DNA of 64,000 bases from Opitutus sp. (GCA_024998815.1 JACEUQ010000001.1:62001-126000), one strand, 5' to 3'. Counted from the stretch's first letter, positions 54,253 to 63,524 are shown. Notes: generated by a model not told the origin, from the letters alone. Made by a program: numbers and translations.

Positions 54253-54702
54253 TTACACAGAGGGCACGAGAGGTGGCACAGAGGTCACCGAGCCAGGCGG
54301 CGGAGGCCTTTAATCAGGGTCGTGGAGTTGAAATTGAGGAGGAGGCCGAGGTGACAGCCCGTGAACTTTAAGTAGGTGAGAACTTGGGCCTCATGTACGT
54401 CGGTGAGGGAATCGACTGCTTTCAGCTCAACGACAACCAGTCCCCCGACCAAAAAATCGAGGCGGTAGGCGTCGTCGATAACCAGAGCTTTGTATTTGAT
54501 GGGACAAAGTTTTTGCTCCTCGAACTTCAGCCCGCGAAGGGTGAGTTCATGCGACAAGGCCCGCTGGTAGGCGGATTCGAGCAGCCCGGGGCCAATCTCA
54601 CGATGGACTTCAATAGCCGCGCCAATGATCTGTTCGGTCAGTTGATTGATCTCGGTATTCATCTCCGTGGCCTCTGTGCATCCTCATGTGCCCTCTGTGT
54701 AA
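54253..54702. mobile_element. GxxExxY gene in terminal inverted repeats
   Basis: TTACACAGAGGGCAC (54253-54267) and its exact inverse GTGCCCTCTGTGTAA (54688-54702) bracket a single GxxExxY gene. The next bases on both sides are also partly inverted (CACAGAGGTCAC against GTGGCCTCTGTG). The same ends form a gene-less 98-bp element at 61281-61378. It occupies the gatA-gatB spacer. I infer a small mobile unit. Confidence 0.75.
54285..54662 (-). CDS. GxxExxY family protein
   Basis: 125 residues: MNTEINQLTEQIIGAAIEVHREIGPGLLESAYQRALSHEL has G-P-G-L-L-E-S-A-Y, the naming motif. Then Y-R-L-D-F-L-V, VVELKAVDSL and QVLTYLKFTGCHLGLLLNFN follow. D...E-L-K...Q is the PD-(D/E)XK nuclease-like core. The family is widespread as multi-copy genes in PVC and other genomes; activity has not been settled. 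The gene lies wholly inside an inverted-repeat element. Confidence 0.9.
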   Translation of the reverse strand: MNTEINQLTEQIIGAAIEVHREIGPGLLESAYQRALSHELTLRGLKFEEQKLCPIKYKALVIDDAYRLDFLVGGLVVVELKAVDSLTDVHEAQVLTYLKFTGCHLGLLLNFNSTTLIKGLRRLAR

Positions 54703-54708
54703 CTCGTA

Positions 54709-56211
54709 TTAGAGTTTCGGGGTGCGGCGGGACCAGTCGTGGGCGGAGTCGTAGGCGTTGGCGATCGCCAGCAGCTCGGCTTCCTTGAAGGGCTGGCCGA
54801 TTAACTGCATGCCGATCGGGAGCCCGCTCGCGGAGAACCCGCACGGTACGCTGATGCCGGGCAAGCCCGCCAAGTTTACCCCGATCGTGTAAACGTCACA
54901 CAGGTACATCGCCAACGGATCGGCCTTGGCTCCGCGCTTAAACGCCGGTGTCGGTGCCGTCGGCGTGATGATTGCGTCGACCTCGTTGTAGGCGTTGAGG
55001 AAGTCCTGGCGGATGAGCGTACGTACTTTTTGGGCACGCAGGTAATACGCGTCGTAGTAACCGCTGCTCAGCACATAAGTACCGAGGATGATGCGGCGTT
55101 TCACCTCGGCGCCGAAACCCTCGGCGCGCGACTTGAAATAAAGGTCAACGACGTCGTTGGCTTCGGTCGAGCGGTGGCCGTAGCGGATGCCGTCGTAGCG
55201 GCTCAGGTTTGAGGAGCACTCGGCCGTGGCGATGATGTAATAAACGCCCACGCCGTACTCGGTGTGTGGCAGGGAAACGTTCTTAATCTCGCAGCCCATT
55301 TTTTCGTAAAAGGTGACCGCTTTTTCCACCGCGGCCGCCACCTCGGGGTCGAGCCCTTCGGCGAAATATTCCTTGGGAATACCGATGCGCCACGGGCCTT
55401 TTTTCTCCTTTAACGCGGCGCGGTAGTCGGGGATTTCCGTCTTCACCGAGGTCGAGTCGTGCTCGTCGTGTCCGACGATGGATTGCAGTAGGATCGCGGC
55501 GTCTTCGACCGTGCGCGTAAACGGGCCGATCTGGTCGAGCGACGAGGCAAAGGCGATCAAGCCGAAGCGCGAAACCAGGCCGTAGGTCGGCTTGAGTCCG
55601 ACCACGCCGCACAACGCGGCCGGCTGGCGAATGGACCCGCCGGTGTCCGAGCCGAGGGTGGCAATGGCCTCACCGGCGGCGAGGGCGGCCGCGCTGCCAC
55701 CGGACGAACCGCCAGGCACGCAGTCGAGGTTGTAGGGGTTGCGCGTGGTATGAAACGCGGAGTTTTCCGTGGACGAGCCCATCGCGAATTCGTCGAGGTT
55801 GAGCCGGCCCCAAATCACTGCGCCGGCCTTTTTGAGCTTCAGGGTGACGGTTGCGTCGTAGGGCGAAACGAAGTTTGCCAGCATCTTTGACGAGGCCGTG
55901 AGCGGCTGGCCGGTGACGGCGATCACGTCCTTGATGCCGATGGGAATGCCGTCGAGCGGGCCGAGGGCCTGGCCGGCGGCGCGGCGCGCATCGGAGGCGG
56001 CGGCTTGGGCGAGGGCGTCGGTGGTGTCGTAGGAGTTAAACGCTTTAACGCGTTCCTCCACGGCAAGGGTGCGCTCGATGATGGCCTGCGTGAGGGCGAC
56101 CGAAGTGGTGGTGCCGGCGGCGAGGGCGTCGGCCAGTTCGGCGATGGATTTATAAAAAAGTGGCGTGTCGATCACGGTAAAAAACGAAGCAAAGGGTTTT
56201 GATGCGGACAT
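54709..56211 (-). CDS. gatA: Asp-tRNA(Asn)/Glu-tRNA(Gln) amidotransferase subunit A
   Basis: 500 residues from ATG 56211 (MSASKPF...); the frame is open to 56295 but that part is unlike GatA. It is an amidase-signature enzyme releasing ammonia from glutamine: [12 protein letters not shown] (catalytic Lys), [16 protein letters not shown] (Ser-cis-Ser-Ser/Lys triad region) and [25 protein letters not shown]. Length is normal. Its start region runs close to the end of the LysR gene on the same strand (59 bp). Confidence 0.97.
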   Translation of the reverse strand: MSASKPFASFFTVIDTPLFYKSIAELADALAAGTTTSVALTQAIIERTLAVEERVKAFNSYDTTDALAQAAASDARRAAGQALGPLDGIPIGIKDVIAVTGQPLTASSKMLANFVSPYDATVTLKLKKAGAVIWGRLNLDEFAMGSSTENSAFHTTRNPYNLDCVPGGSSGGSAAALAAGEAIATLGSDTGGSIRQPAALCGVVGLKPTYGLVSRFGLIAFASSLDQIGPFTRTVEDAAILLQSIVGHDEHDSTSVKTEIPDYRAALKEKKGPWRIGIPKEYFAEGLDPEVAAAVEKAVTFYEKMGCEIKNVSLPHTEYGVGVYYIIATAECSSNLSRYDGIRYGHRSTEANDVVDLYFKSRAEGFGAEVKRRIILGTYVLSSGYYDAYYLRAQKVRTLIRQDFLNAYNEVDAIITPTAPTPAFKRGAKADPLAMYLCDVYTIGVNLAGLPGISVPCGFSASGLPIGMQLIGQPFKEAELLAIANAYDSAHDWSRRTPKL

Positions 56212-56269
56212 TGCACCACCGTTTTTGCGCAAAACGCAGGGTGCTCCCACAAGGCGCGAGTTAACCGTT

Positions 56270-57169
56270 TCACTGGCTGAAAAGCCTCCGCGCACTTTCG
56301 GTGATCAGGTTCACCGCGGGATGCGAAAGCCGACGTTCGGCCGTGATGGCATACACGTTGTCCACGCAGCGCAGCGTCGTGCCGATGGCCACCAGGCCGT
56401 AGCGCGTCTTCGCCTCCGCCACGATCACGGACGGGATTGCCACAAAGCCGCGTCCATCGGAAGCGATGACCTTCATCAAAGCGCCGTCGTCAAAATCCGC
56501 CAGCACCTGGGGGCGTACCCCGATGGCCCGAAACCATTTTTCCAGGGAGCGGCGCAGTGCAGTCGATTCCCCTGCTAGCAATGCGGGCGCACCGTGTAGT
56601 GACTTGGGGAACCCGGGCTTGAGTGCGGCAGCCAATTCCGGCGCCGCACAAAAGGTAACCGACGACTCTCCGAGGTGGTGATTAAAAACCTTGCTGGTGC
56701 TCACTCCGGAGGCGGGTTCGTCGGCGAGCACGATGTCGAGCCGATGCGCCGCCAAATGCCCGAGCAGGTCTTCCGTTTTTCCCTCGCGGCAGATCACATG
56801 CACCTGCCTCGACATGGCGAAGACCGGCTTGAGGATTTCATGAGTGATCAACTTGGGCAGTGCGTCGGCGATGCCCACGTGCAGTCGGAGCGTCTGGGTC
56901 GTGGGGCCCTGCTTGATCGCGTTGGTGAGTTCACGGCCCAGATTGAAAATCTCATCGGCATAACGCAGCGCGGTCTGGCCGGCATCGGTGAGCACGTTGG
57001 CCCGGCCTTTGCGCCTGAACAGCTTTTCGCCGAGCGCCGCCTCAAGCTCGCTGATTTGCGCCGAAATCGACGGCTGCGAGATGTTTAACTTCTCCGCCGC
57101 CTGACGCAGCCCGCCCTCCTTGGCCACAATCCAAAAATAGCGAAGGTGATGATAATTGAGCCAATCCAT
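56270..57169 (-). CDS. LysR-family regulator (NhaR-like)
   Basis: 299 residues. N-terminal [46 protein letters not shown] is the LysR winged HTH in the NhaR form. The effector domain follows with [28 protein letters not shown]. NhaR activates a sodium/proton antiporter in enterobacteria, but no antiporter gene is nearby, so the target here is open. It is divergent from the hibernation factor gene, with a 162-bp gap. Confidence 0.88.
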   Translation of the reverse strand: MDWLNYHHLRYFWIVAKEGGLRQAAEKLNISQPSISAQISELEAALGEKLFRRKGRANVLTDAGQTALRYADEIFNLGRELTNAIKQGPTTQTLRLHVGIADALPKLITHEILKPVFAMSRQVHVICREGKTEDLLGHLAAHRLDIVLADEPASGVSTSKVFNHHLGESSVTFCAAPELAAALKPGFPKSLHGAPALLAGESTALRRSLEKWFRAIGVRPQVLADFDDGALMKVIASDGRGFVAIPSVIVAEAKTRYGLVAIGTTLRCVDNVYAITAERRLSHPAVNLITESARRLFSQ

Positions 57170-57331
57170 GGGTTTTATGAGTTAGGTTTAAACGAACTGA
57201 AAGTTAGAAACACGGTATTAGTCGAATCTAGTTTTTCAGGCTAATATGGCTTCCGCAGACCGCTTCGAGTGCTCGCTCCTCTGGCGGTCACGTCGAAGCG
57301 GACAACAATTGCCCCCCCCAAAAAAAACAAC

Positions 57332-57676
57332 ATGCAGCTCACCATCAATAATCTGAATCTCCCCGTCGGTAGTTCCCTGGATTCTTTGGTCGAAAATCAC
57401 CTCACGGCTCTCTCTCAGCAGGTGCATATTGATGAGGCTAAAGTTGTGATCGAACGGCGCATTGAAGCTTCGCCACCTTATCGCGTTCACCTCCACATCT
57501 CTGTCCCTGGCCCGGACCTCCACACGGAACGTGTCGCCTTTACGCCGATTCAGGCCCTCAAGTTGGCGCTCAAGGAGATCGAATCCAAAATTCGGGCGCG
57601 CAGGACGATTCATTTGGCTCGTGTGAAAGCACGGCGAACCGCCGGTTCCCGTGTCGGGAGCTTCAGCTCCCATTAG
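57332..57676 (+). CDS. Short ribosome hibernation promoting factor / RaiA family protein
   Basis: 114 residues from ATG 57332. MQLTINNLNLPVGSSLDSLVENHLTALSQQ, VVIERRIEASPPYRVHLHISVPGPDLHTERVAFTPIQALKLALKEIESKIR matches the S30AE/HPF fold (beta-alpha-beta-beta-beta-alpha) that binds the 30S decoding centre in resting ribosomes. It has only this domain and a basic tail, so it is of the short type. A tract of C and A (57312-57327) sits upstream of the start with no clear ribosome site. Confidence 0.75.
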   Translation: MQLTINNLNLPVGSSLDSLVENHLTALSQQVHIDEAKVVIERRIEASPPYRVHLHISVPGPDLHTERVAFTPIQALKLALKEIESKIRARRTIHLARVKARRTAGSRVGSFSSH

Positions 57677-57787
57677 CACCAAAGGCTGCGCAGCGTGTCT
57701 CTGATTGCTTACTGCACGCTGGGTAGTGCTGGTGATGTGCAGCCATTTAAATTTATAACTTACTCCAAATGAATATTTTTTGGTTAA

Positions 57788-57889
57788 TTAGGCCTCGGGT
57801 GGGGGCAATCCGCTCAGCGGATCGAGCGGGATCGCCGACTTGGCCTTGTTCGGTTCCGTCGCCTCGGCGCACATCTTCACAAAAAGCAT
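57788..57889 (-). CDS. Possible small ORF, unidentified
   Basis: 33 codons reading MLFVKMCAEATEPNKAKSAI and ending DPLSGLPPPEA before TAA. The same frame stays open upstream for about 15 more codons (FFPLNQASADR). Composition looks protein-like (no rare runs, a plausible helix), but it is short and no family is recognised. It could be a remnant of a larger gene. It lies in the 57677-57964 interval that otherwise holds nothing recognisable. Confidence 0.3.
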   Translation of the reverse strand: MLFVKMCAEATEPNKAKSAIPLDPLSGLPPPEA

Positions 57890-57964
57890 GCGATCGGCAG
57901 ATGCCTGATTTAGCGGAAAAAACGACCGCAATTGCCGTCATGAAGTCCGTGCAGTCGTAAAGTT

Positions 57965-58417
57965 ATGAAAAACCGTAAAAATTTAATCCCTAAAGAACTC
58001 ATCCAGTACCTGCGCTCATTACCCGATGGCCCTGCCCCCACCACCGATTCCTATGTGGCCAAGGGCGGCGATTTGGTCAGCGCCGAAGCGATCCTTACGC
58101 TTCGGGAGATGCTGCCGGATATCCGTAAAAAGCTTTATCAGGTGCAAGCCCCCACCGCCTTTGTCCAAAGCGTGGAGTTGTTGGCCATTTATTTTGAAGA
58201 AACGCTGGGCTCGCCCGCCTCCGTTTGGCCCGCTCGTCAGCAGACCACCTTCGCGCTTCTGTATTTTTTAAAGGGCTACGATCGCATCCCCGACTCGATT
58301 CCCGAAATCGGCTATGTGGATGACGCCGCGGTGATCAACCAAGTGATCGAAAACCACCGGCAAACCCTGCGTGAGCACTGGGCCCATCGTAATTGGGAAT
58401 GGCCTTCAACGGTCTAG
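57965..58417 (+). CDS. DUF1232 (YkvA-like) protein
   Basis: 150 residues. The C-terminal part FALLYFLKGYDRIPDSIPEIGYVDDAAVINQVIENHRQTLREHW is the DUF1232 domain (pattern D-x-I-P-D-x-I-P-x-I-G-Y-x-D-D), usually a small membrane-associated domain. The N-terminal 95 residues are helical and family-variable. No obvious transmembrane helix beyond the domain. It is convergent with gatC (67 bp), with a small hairpin GGCGGG...CCCGCC at 58417-58435 between them. Confidence 0.8.
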   Translation: MKNRKNLIPKELIQYLRSLPDGPAPTTDSYVAKGGDLVSAEAILTLREMLPDIRKKLYQVQAPTAFVQSVELLAIYFEETLGSPASVWPARQQTTFALLYFLKGYDRIPDSIPEIGYVDDAAVINQVIENHRQTLREHWAHRNWEWPSTV

Positions 58418-58484
58418 GCGGGCCGACGTCCCGCCAGTCGGACAACGGGCGCGGTGTGCATCGCGTCCGTTTTAGGTCTGGGGC

Positions 58485-58775
58485 TTACTCGACGACTTTG
58501 GGCACCACGATCATGTGGTCACGCTGGGCAGGGGCGTTGCGTAGCGCGTCCTCAACGGACAGGCCGGGTTGGGCAACGTCGTCGGCCCAGACGTTGTAAA
58601 CCGGGAACGCATGGGCCGTCGGCTCCACGCCGGTCACGTCGACCTGGCTGAGTTTTTCGATGTTCGCCAACACGTCCACGAGCTGGGCGGAGAACTTGAG
58701 TTTTTCCTCAGGCGTGAGCGCGAGGCGGGCCAGTTGCGCGATGCGGTCGATGTTGAGTTCAGCGGGAGCGGACAT
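58485..58775 (-). CDS. gatC: Asp-tRNA(Asn)/Glu-tRNA(Gln) amidotransferase subunit C
   Basis: 96 residues: DRIAQLARLALTPEEKLKFSAQLVDVLANIEKLSQVDVTGVEPTAH, then DVAQPGLSVEDALRNAPAQRDHMIVVPKVVE, the whole GatC pattern. GatC braces GatA against GatB. It lies 8 bp after pheT and is therefore probably expressed with pheST, not with gatAB, an unusual placement. Confidence 0.95.
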   Translation of the reverse strand: MSAPAELNIDRIAQLARLALTPEEKLKFSAQLVDVLANIEKLSQVDVTGVEPTAHAFPVYNVWADDVAQPGLSVEDALRNAPAQRDHMIVVPKVVE

Positions 58776-58783
58776 GGGCGGTT

Positions 58784-61249
58784 TTATTTGCGGATTTGGT
58801 AGGGCGTGGTTTTGAGTAACTCGTCTTGGATCTGGGTGAAGACGGCGTTCACTTCGTCGTCGGTGAGCGTGCGGTCGGGGGCACGGAAGACCAAAGAATA
58901 GGCTAGGCTCTTAGTTCCTTCGGGCAGGCCTTTGCCTTGGTAAACGTCGAACACGTGCACCGCTTCGAGCGCGAATGCCGCGCCCACGGCGGCACGAGCC
59001 ACCTTGGCGAGGGCTTTTTGCACTTCAGCGGAGCTCGTCGTTTCGGGGACCAGCAACGCGAGGTCACGCAGGGCGGCCGGTTGTAAACCGAAGGGTTTGT
59101 AGCTGCGACGCTCGGCCTCGGCGCTGACCTTTTCGGATACGATGGCAAAAAAGCCTGCGTACACTTTGCCCGTGATGCCGAGGGATTTGAGGTGGGCGAG
59201 GCTCACCAGGCCGAAGGTGGACGTCCACCCGTGTTTGATGTCGCCGGCGGTGGCCGCGTGGCCTTCTTGCCAACCGTGGGCGGGCACGTGAACCAGCGAG
59301 GTGGGCTGGCGCTCCAGCTCGATGCCGGCAAAAGCGCTGATCGTCGCCGTGTGGCGCTTGGCGGTGTAGAAATCGGCGGCTTCACGGGTGCGCCAGCTGC
59401 GCTCGCCCGTGTCTTCGGCGATGATGAAGGCGGCGGCGACGCACTCGGACAGCTGACCGTTGCGCTCAATAAAAACCCGGCCGGTCTCAAAGAATTGCGA
59501 GGCGGCCACGCCACGCGATTGGTTGAGTTTGAGGGTTTCCAACAGGCCGCTCACCAGCGTGGGTCGCAGGTGCGATTGGTCTTCGACGAAGGGGTTGGCC
59601 AACGCGAGGTCGGCGACCGCCTCAGTGGTCGCCCACGCCGCGAGCTCTTTGCCTGGGCGCAGCGTGTAGTTAACCGCTTCGTTGAAACCTTGGCCCACGA
59701 GGGCGTCGGTGACGTGGCGGTTAAAGAGGACGATCGGGTCGTCGTTGCCCACCAAGCCAGGCGCGGTGATGACGCTGCTGGGGATTTTTTCGGTGCCGTA
59801 GAGGCGCACGACTTCCTCGACTAAGTCGATCGGGCGGTCGAGGTCATCGCGCCAGCTCGGCACGGAGAACGTCCAAGTGAGGCCGCCGTCTTCGGTTTGC
59901 TCTTCGCGCGCGAGCACCAGCTCCAGCGATTCGAGCGAGGTTTTGATGATATCGGCAGGAATCTCGAAGCCGAGTTTGGCGTTAATAAAGGCCGGCGTTA
60001 CGGTGATCTCACGCTCCCACGGTTGGTCGCCGCCGACACGGTGGATAGGGCCGGCGACTTGACCGCCAGCGTGGGCGAGGACCAGGTCGATGAAGCGGTG
60101 GGCGGCTTCGTCGAGCGAGTGAACGTCGACGCCACGCTCGTAGCGGTAGGAGGAATCGGAGCCGAGGCCGAGGCGCTTGCCGGTGGCGCGCACCGATTGG
60201 CGTTTGAAGCAGGCGACCTCCAGAATCAAATCGGTGGTCGTCTCCGTGACGCCGGCGTCGGCCGAGCCCATGATGCCGGCGATGACCACCGGTTTGTGAG
60301 CGTCGGCGATCACCAGCATGGGCGAGCCCAGTTCGCGTGTTTTACCGTCGAGGGTGGTGATTTTTTCGCCCTCGTTGGCGGAGCGCACGATGAGTTCGGC
60401 ACCGGCGAGTTTGTGGGCGTCGAAAGCGTGCACGGGCTGGCCGTATTCGAGCATCACGTAGTTGCCGATATCGACCACGTTGTTGATTGGGCGCAGGCCC
60501 ACAGCGGTGAGGCGCTGCTGCATCCACTCCGGGCTGGGTCCGACGTTGACGCCGGTGACCACCGTGGCGGTGTAAAGCGGGCAACTGGTCGGATTATCGA
60601 CGCGAATCGATTTTAACAGGTCGGTACGCGGCGAGGTGCCGATTGAGGCGGGCGTGAAACTGACCTCGGGATAACGCAGTTCCTTTTTGAACCAAGCGGA
60701 GAGCTCGCGGGCGACGCCGAGGTGGGAAAGGCAGTCGGGGCGGTTTGGCGTGATCTCGATGTCGAACACCGTGTCGCCGGTCGGGAGCGCGTCGTTGATG
60801 GGCGTGCCGGCGGGCAGGCCGCCGTTGAGCAGCAGCAGACCTTGCGCCTCGTGGGATAGCGTGAGCTCCTTGGCTGAGCACATCATGCCCGAGGAGGCTT
60901 GACCGCGGACCTTGGCCTCTTTGATGACAAAGTCACCGGGCAGAACTGCGCCAGGCAGGGCAACCGGCACGCTGTTGCCGACGTCGCAGTTGGGGGCGCC
61001 GCAGACGATGGTACGCACGCCTCCGTGAGCTGCGCCGACATCGACGGTGCAAACGGAGAGCTTGTCGGCGTTGGGGTGTTTGTCGCGGGTGAGGATGTGG
61101 CCAACGACCACGTTGGTAAACGCTGGGGCGCCGGTGCGAATGACCTGCTCGACCTCGAAGCCGAGGAAGGTGATGGCGCGCGAAATATCCTCGGCGGACA
61201 CACCGGTGAGATCTACGTAGGACTGGAGCCAGTTGAGGGAAACTTTCAT
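58784..61249 (-). CDS. pheT: Phenylalanine--tRNA ligase beta subunit
   Basis: 821 residues: MKVSLNWLQSYVDL, an N-terminal tRNA-binding (OB) domain with VVGHILTRDKHPNADKLSVC, B3/B4 core (PVHAFDAHKL), B5 (NAKLGFEIPADIIKTSLESL), and a C-terminal anticodon-binding FDX-ACB domain (FGLQPAALRDLALLVP). It forms the alpha2-beta2 PheRS with PheS. A 98-bp palindromic element occupies the space between pheT and pheS. Confidence 0.97.
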   Translation of the reverse strand: MKVSLNWLQSYVDLTGVSAEDISRAITFLGFEVEQVIRTGAPAFTNVVVGHILTRDKHPNADKLSVCTVDVGAAHGGVRTIVCGAPNCDVGNSVPVALPGAVLPGDFVIKEAKVRGQASSGMMCSAKELTLSHEAQGLLLLNGGLPAGTPINDALPTGDTVFDIEITPNRPDCLSHLGVARELSAWFKKELRYPEVSFTPASIGTSPRTDLLKSIRVDNPTSCPLYTATVVTGVNVGPSPEWMQQRLTAVGLRPINNVVDIGNYVMLEYGQPVHAFDAHKLAGAELIVRSANEGEKITTLDGKTRELGSPMLVIADAHKPVVIAGIMGSADAGVTETTTDLILEVACFKRQSVRATGKRLGLGSDSSYRYERGVDVHSLDEAAHRFIDLVLAHAGGQVAGPIHRVGGDQPWEREITVTPAFINAKLGFEIPADIIKTSLESLELVLAREEQTEDGGLTWTFSVPSWRDDLDRPIDLVEEVVRLYGTEKIPSSVITAPGLVGNDDPIVLFNRHVTDALVGQGFNEAVNYTLRPGKELAAWATTEAVADLALANPFVEDQSHLRPTLVSGLLETLKLNQSRGVAASQFFETGRVFIERNGQLSECVAAAFIIAEDTGERSWRTREAADFYTAKRHTATISAFAGIELERQPTSLVHVPAHGWQEGHAATAGDIKHGWTSTFGLVSLAHLKSLGITGKVYAGFFAIVSEKVSAEAERRSYKPFGLQPAALRDLALLVPETTSSAEVQKALAKVARAAVGAAFALEAVHVFDVYQGKGLPEGTKSLAYSLVFRAPDRTLTDDEVNAVFTQIQDELLKTTPYQIRK

Positions 61250-61280
61250 GGGCGGAGGCAGAGTGTTCGGAAAAGGAGAA

Positions 61281-61378
61281 TTACACAGAGGGCACGAGAG
61301 GTGGCACAGAGTTCACTGAGATGACTTGAGTTGGATTACTCCGTGACCTCAGTGAATCCTCTCGTGCCCTCTGTGTAA
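61281..61378. repeat. 98-bp MITE-like element between pheS and pheT
   Basis: TTACACAGAGGGCACGAGAG (61281-61300) is inverted exactly at 61359-61378. Inside, GCACAGAGTTCACTGAG and CTCAGTGAATC continue the symmetry. The ends equal those of the GxxExxY unit at 54253-54702, so this looks like the gene-less derivative of that element. Confidence 0.88.
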
Positions 61379-61402
61379 CTCGCCGTGGTTTTTCGTCTTG
61401 GG

Positions 61403-62446
61403 TTACGCGAATTGGCGCAGGAAGCGGGCGTCGTTTTGGTAAAAATAGCGGATGTCATCGATGCCGTAGAGCAGCATGGCGAGACGCTCTAGGCCCATGC
61501 CGAAGGCGTAGCCGCTCCAGACTTCGGGGTCGTAGCCGACGTCTTTAAACACGATCGGATCGACCATGCCGCAGCCGCCGATTTCGATCCACTCCTTGTT
61601 CACCTTGGGCAGGTGGCGGGCGGACAGATCCACCTCAAAGCTGGGCTCGGTGTAGCCGAAATAGTGGGGGCGGAAACGGGTCTTGGTGTCTTTGCCCAGC
61701 AGCGAGGCGAAGATGTAATCGAGCAGCGCCTTGAGGTCGCGCACGGTGACGTTTTTGTCGACGTAGAGGCACTCCAGTTGGTGGAAGTTGGCCGAGTGGG
61801 TGGCGTCGGTGGTATCGCGACGATAGACGCGGCCCGGGGAGACGATGCGGATGGGCGGCTGGCCTTTGAGCAACGTGCGGATTTGCACCGATGAGGTGTG
61901 GGTGCGCAGCAGGTATTTCTCGTCGGGATTTTTTTTTGCGACGTTACCGAAGCGGGCCGATTCGGGGAGGTAAAATGTGTCCTGGGCGTCGCGTGCCGGG
62001 TGGTCGGCCGGAGTGTTCAGTGCGTCGAAGCAGTAGTATTCGGTTTCGACCTCTGGGCCCTCGACCACGGTGAAGCCGACTTTACGCAGAATGCGCGTCA
62101 TCTCCTCGCGTACGAGGGTGAGCGGGTGCTGGGTGCCGAGGGCGCGGTCGGGCGAGGGTAGGGTGGGATCGATGGCGGGCCCGAGCTGGGCGGCGAGAGC
62201 GGCGGCCTCGATGCGGGCCAGCGCGGCGTCGAGGTGGGCCTGGAGGGCGGTCTTGGCCTCGTTGACCAGTTTGCCGACGACCGGCTTCTGCTCCTTGGGC
62301 ACGGAGCCCATCTGCTTCATGAGGGCGGTTAACTCACCGTTGGGGCCAACGTAGCGCGCCTTGGCGGCATCGAAGTCGGGACGCGTGACGACTGCGGGTA
62401 GTTCGCTGGCGGCTTTGGCGATAAGGGCTGAGAGCAGGTCTTGCAT
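61403..62446 (-). CDS. pheS: Phenylalanine--tRNA ligase alpha subunit
   Basis: 347 residues: N-terminal coiled-coil (MQDLLSALIAKAASELPAVV...), DPTLPSPDRALGTQHPLTLVREEMTRILRKVGF, the class II motifs EVETEYYCFDALNTPADHPARDAQDTFYL, FHQLECLYVDKNVTVRDLK, and motif 3 GYAFGMGLERLAMLLYGIDDIRYFYQND. Complete. A two-hairpin leader lies just upstream (62526-62595). Confidence 0.97.
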   Translation of the reverse strand: MQDLLSALIAKAASELPAVVTRPDFDAAKARYVGPNGELTALMKQMGSVPKEQKPVVGKLVNEAKTALQAHLDAALARIEAAALAAQLGPAIDPTLPSPDRALGTQHPLTLVREEMTRILRKVGFTVVEGPEVETEYYCFDALNTPADHPARDAQDTFYLPESARFGNVAKKNPDEKYLLRTHTSSVQIRTLLKGQPPIRIVSPGRVYRRDTTDATHSANFHQLECLYVDKNVTVRDLKALLDYIFASLLGKDTKTRFRPHYFGYTEPSFEVDLSARHLPKVNKEWIEIGGCGMVDPIVFKDVGYDPEVWSGYAFGMGLERLAMLLYGIDDIRYFYQNDARFLRQFA

Positions 62447-62525
62447 GGAAGGAGGGAAAAGGGGTGCCGACGAAACGCAGCAAAGGACACAAAAAACGAT
62501 CAGGTTTTTATGGGCTGAGCGGGCA

Positions 62526-62595
62526 TAAAAAAGGACGGCACCTCAAATGAGGCCCGTCCTTCAGTAAGACGCCCCGACTCGTGGGAGGCGGGGCG
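62526..62595 (-). terminator. Hairpin plus T-run between rplT and pheS (terminator or attenuator)
   Basis: On the minus strand AAGGACGGGCCTCATTTGAG, then GTGCCGTCCTTTTTT form a strong stem followed by T residues (62526-62561). An additional hairpin CGCCCCG...CGGGGCG precedes it (62570-62595). The position between the ribosomal genes and pheS means it either ends the rpmI-rplT transcript or controls read-through into pheST. Confidence 0.75.
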
Positions 62596-62635
62596 AGCTT
62601 AGAAGCGAGCCGGGCAGGCTCGCCTGGTTAAGACT

Positions 62636-63025
62636 TTAGACCTTCGCGGCGGCTGCAGCGGCGATCTTGGCCTTCAAAGCGGCCTTAACTTGGTTCACCA
62701 CGGAGGTGAAGGCGGCTTCGTCACGGATCGCGAGATCGGACAAAACCTTGCGGTCGAGACCGGTGTTAGCGGCGTGGAGACCCTCGATGAAGCGGCTGTA
62801 GCTGAGGTCATGAAGACGCACAGCAGCGCTCAAACGGATGATCCAGAGGCTGCGGAATTCGGCCTTCTTTTTCTTACGATCGCGGTAAGCGTACTGCCAA
62901 GCGTGTTGTACAGCGTCTTTGGCGTAGCGGAAAAGCTTGGACTTCGAGCCGAAGTAGCCACGGGCGTACTTCAGCGTTTTCTTGTGCCGCTTGCGGGAAG
63001 CGGGGGAGTTTGTTGCACGAGGCAT
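62636..63025 (-). CDS. rplT: 50S ribosomal protein bL20
   Basis: 129 residues: MPRATNSPASRKRHKKTLKYARGYFGSKSKLFRYAKDAVQHAWQYAYRDRKKKKAEFRSLWIIRLSAAVRLHDLSYSRFIEGLHAANTGLDRKVLSDLAI is plainly bL20 (conserved F-R-x-L-W-I-x-R and N-x-x-LDRKVL). It binds 23S rRNA early in 50S assembly. It has a short Ala-rich C-terminal extension. Confidence 0.98.
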   Translation of the reverse strand: MPRATNSPASRKRHKKTLKYARGYFGSKSKLFRYAKDAVQHAWQYAYRDRKKKKAEFRSLWIIRLSAAVRLHDLSYSRFIEGLHAANTGLDRKVLSDLAIRDEAAFTSVVNQVKAALKAKIAAAAAAKV

Positions 63026-63105
63026 GTTATTTTATTTGGTTTTGGAGCTTTCGGGTCGTCTCGTTAGGATTCACCCGACTAGCTGGTTATGGTTGATGCC
63101 TGGTT

Positions 63106-63300
63106 TTAGAGGCCGAACGGCAAGCAGCGTTTAAGCGGCTTAGCGTGGCCGGGAGCCACGAGCTTGTCTTTGGAGGCACGACGCTTCTGCTTCGTGCTCT
63201 TCGCGGAAAGCAAGTGACGGAAACCGGGCGTGCGGCGTATCAGCTTACCAGTTGCGGTGAGCTTGAAGCGCTTGGCGACGGACTTTTTGGTCTTTTGCAT
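63106..63300 (-). CDS. rpmI: 50S ribosomal protein bL35
   Basis: 64 residues from ATG 63300: MQKTKKSVAKRFKLTATGKL, then RRTPGFRHLLSAKSTKQKRR, ending KRCLPFGL, the standard bL35. The frame is open upstream to 63360 but that part is not bL35. infC, which usually precedes rpmI, is not seen in the 640 bp upstream. Confidence 0.97.
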   Translation of the reverse strand: MQKTKKSVAKRFKLTATGKLIRRTPGFRHLLSAKSTKQKRRASKDKLVAPGHAKPLKRCLPFGL

Positions 63301-63524
63301 GAGGAGAGCGGCCGAAAACAGAGGCAGCCTTCGCGCTTGGCAAGGGGAAAGTTTATCCATTGTGAGAATTGCTCGAATTGGATTTGCCTCAGCAGTGCGG
63401 CTCGTGCCTTTGCGCAGTCAGGGGGGCGCGCGGAATTCGCATGAATCTTAATTTCCGTTTAATGGGCCCATCCCCTTACTACCGCTTCAGCGCATTTGGG
63501 CTCCGCAATGTGTGCACTAGCGCT

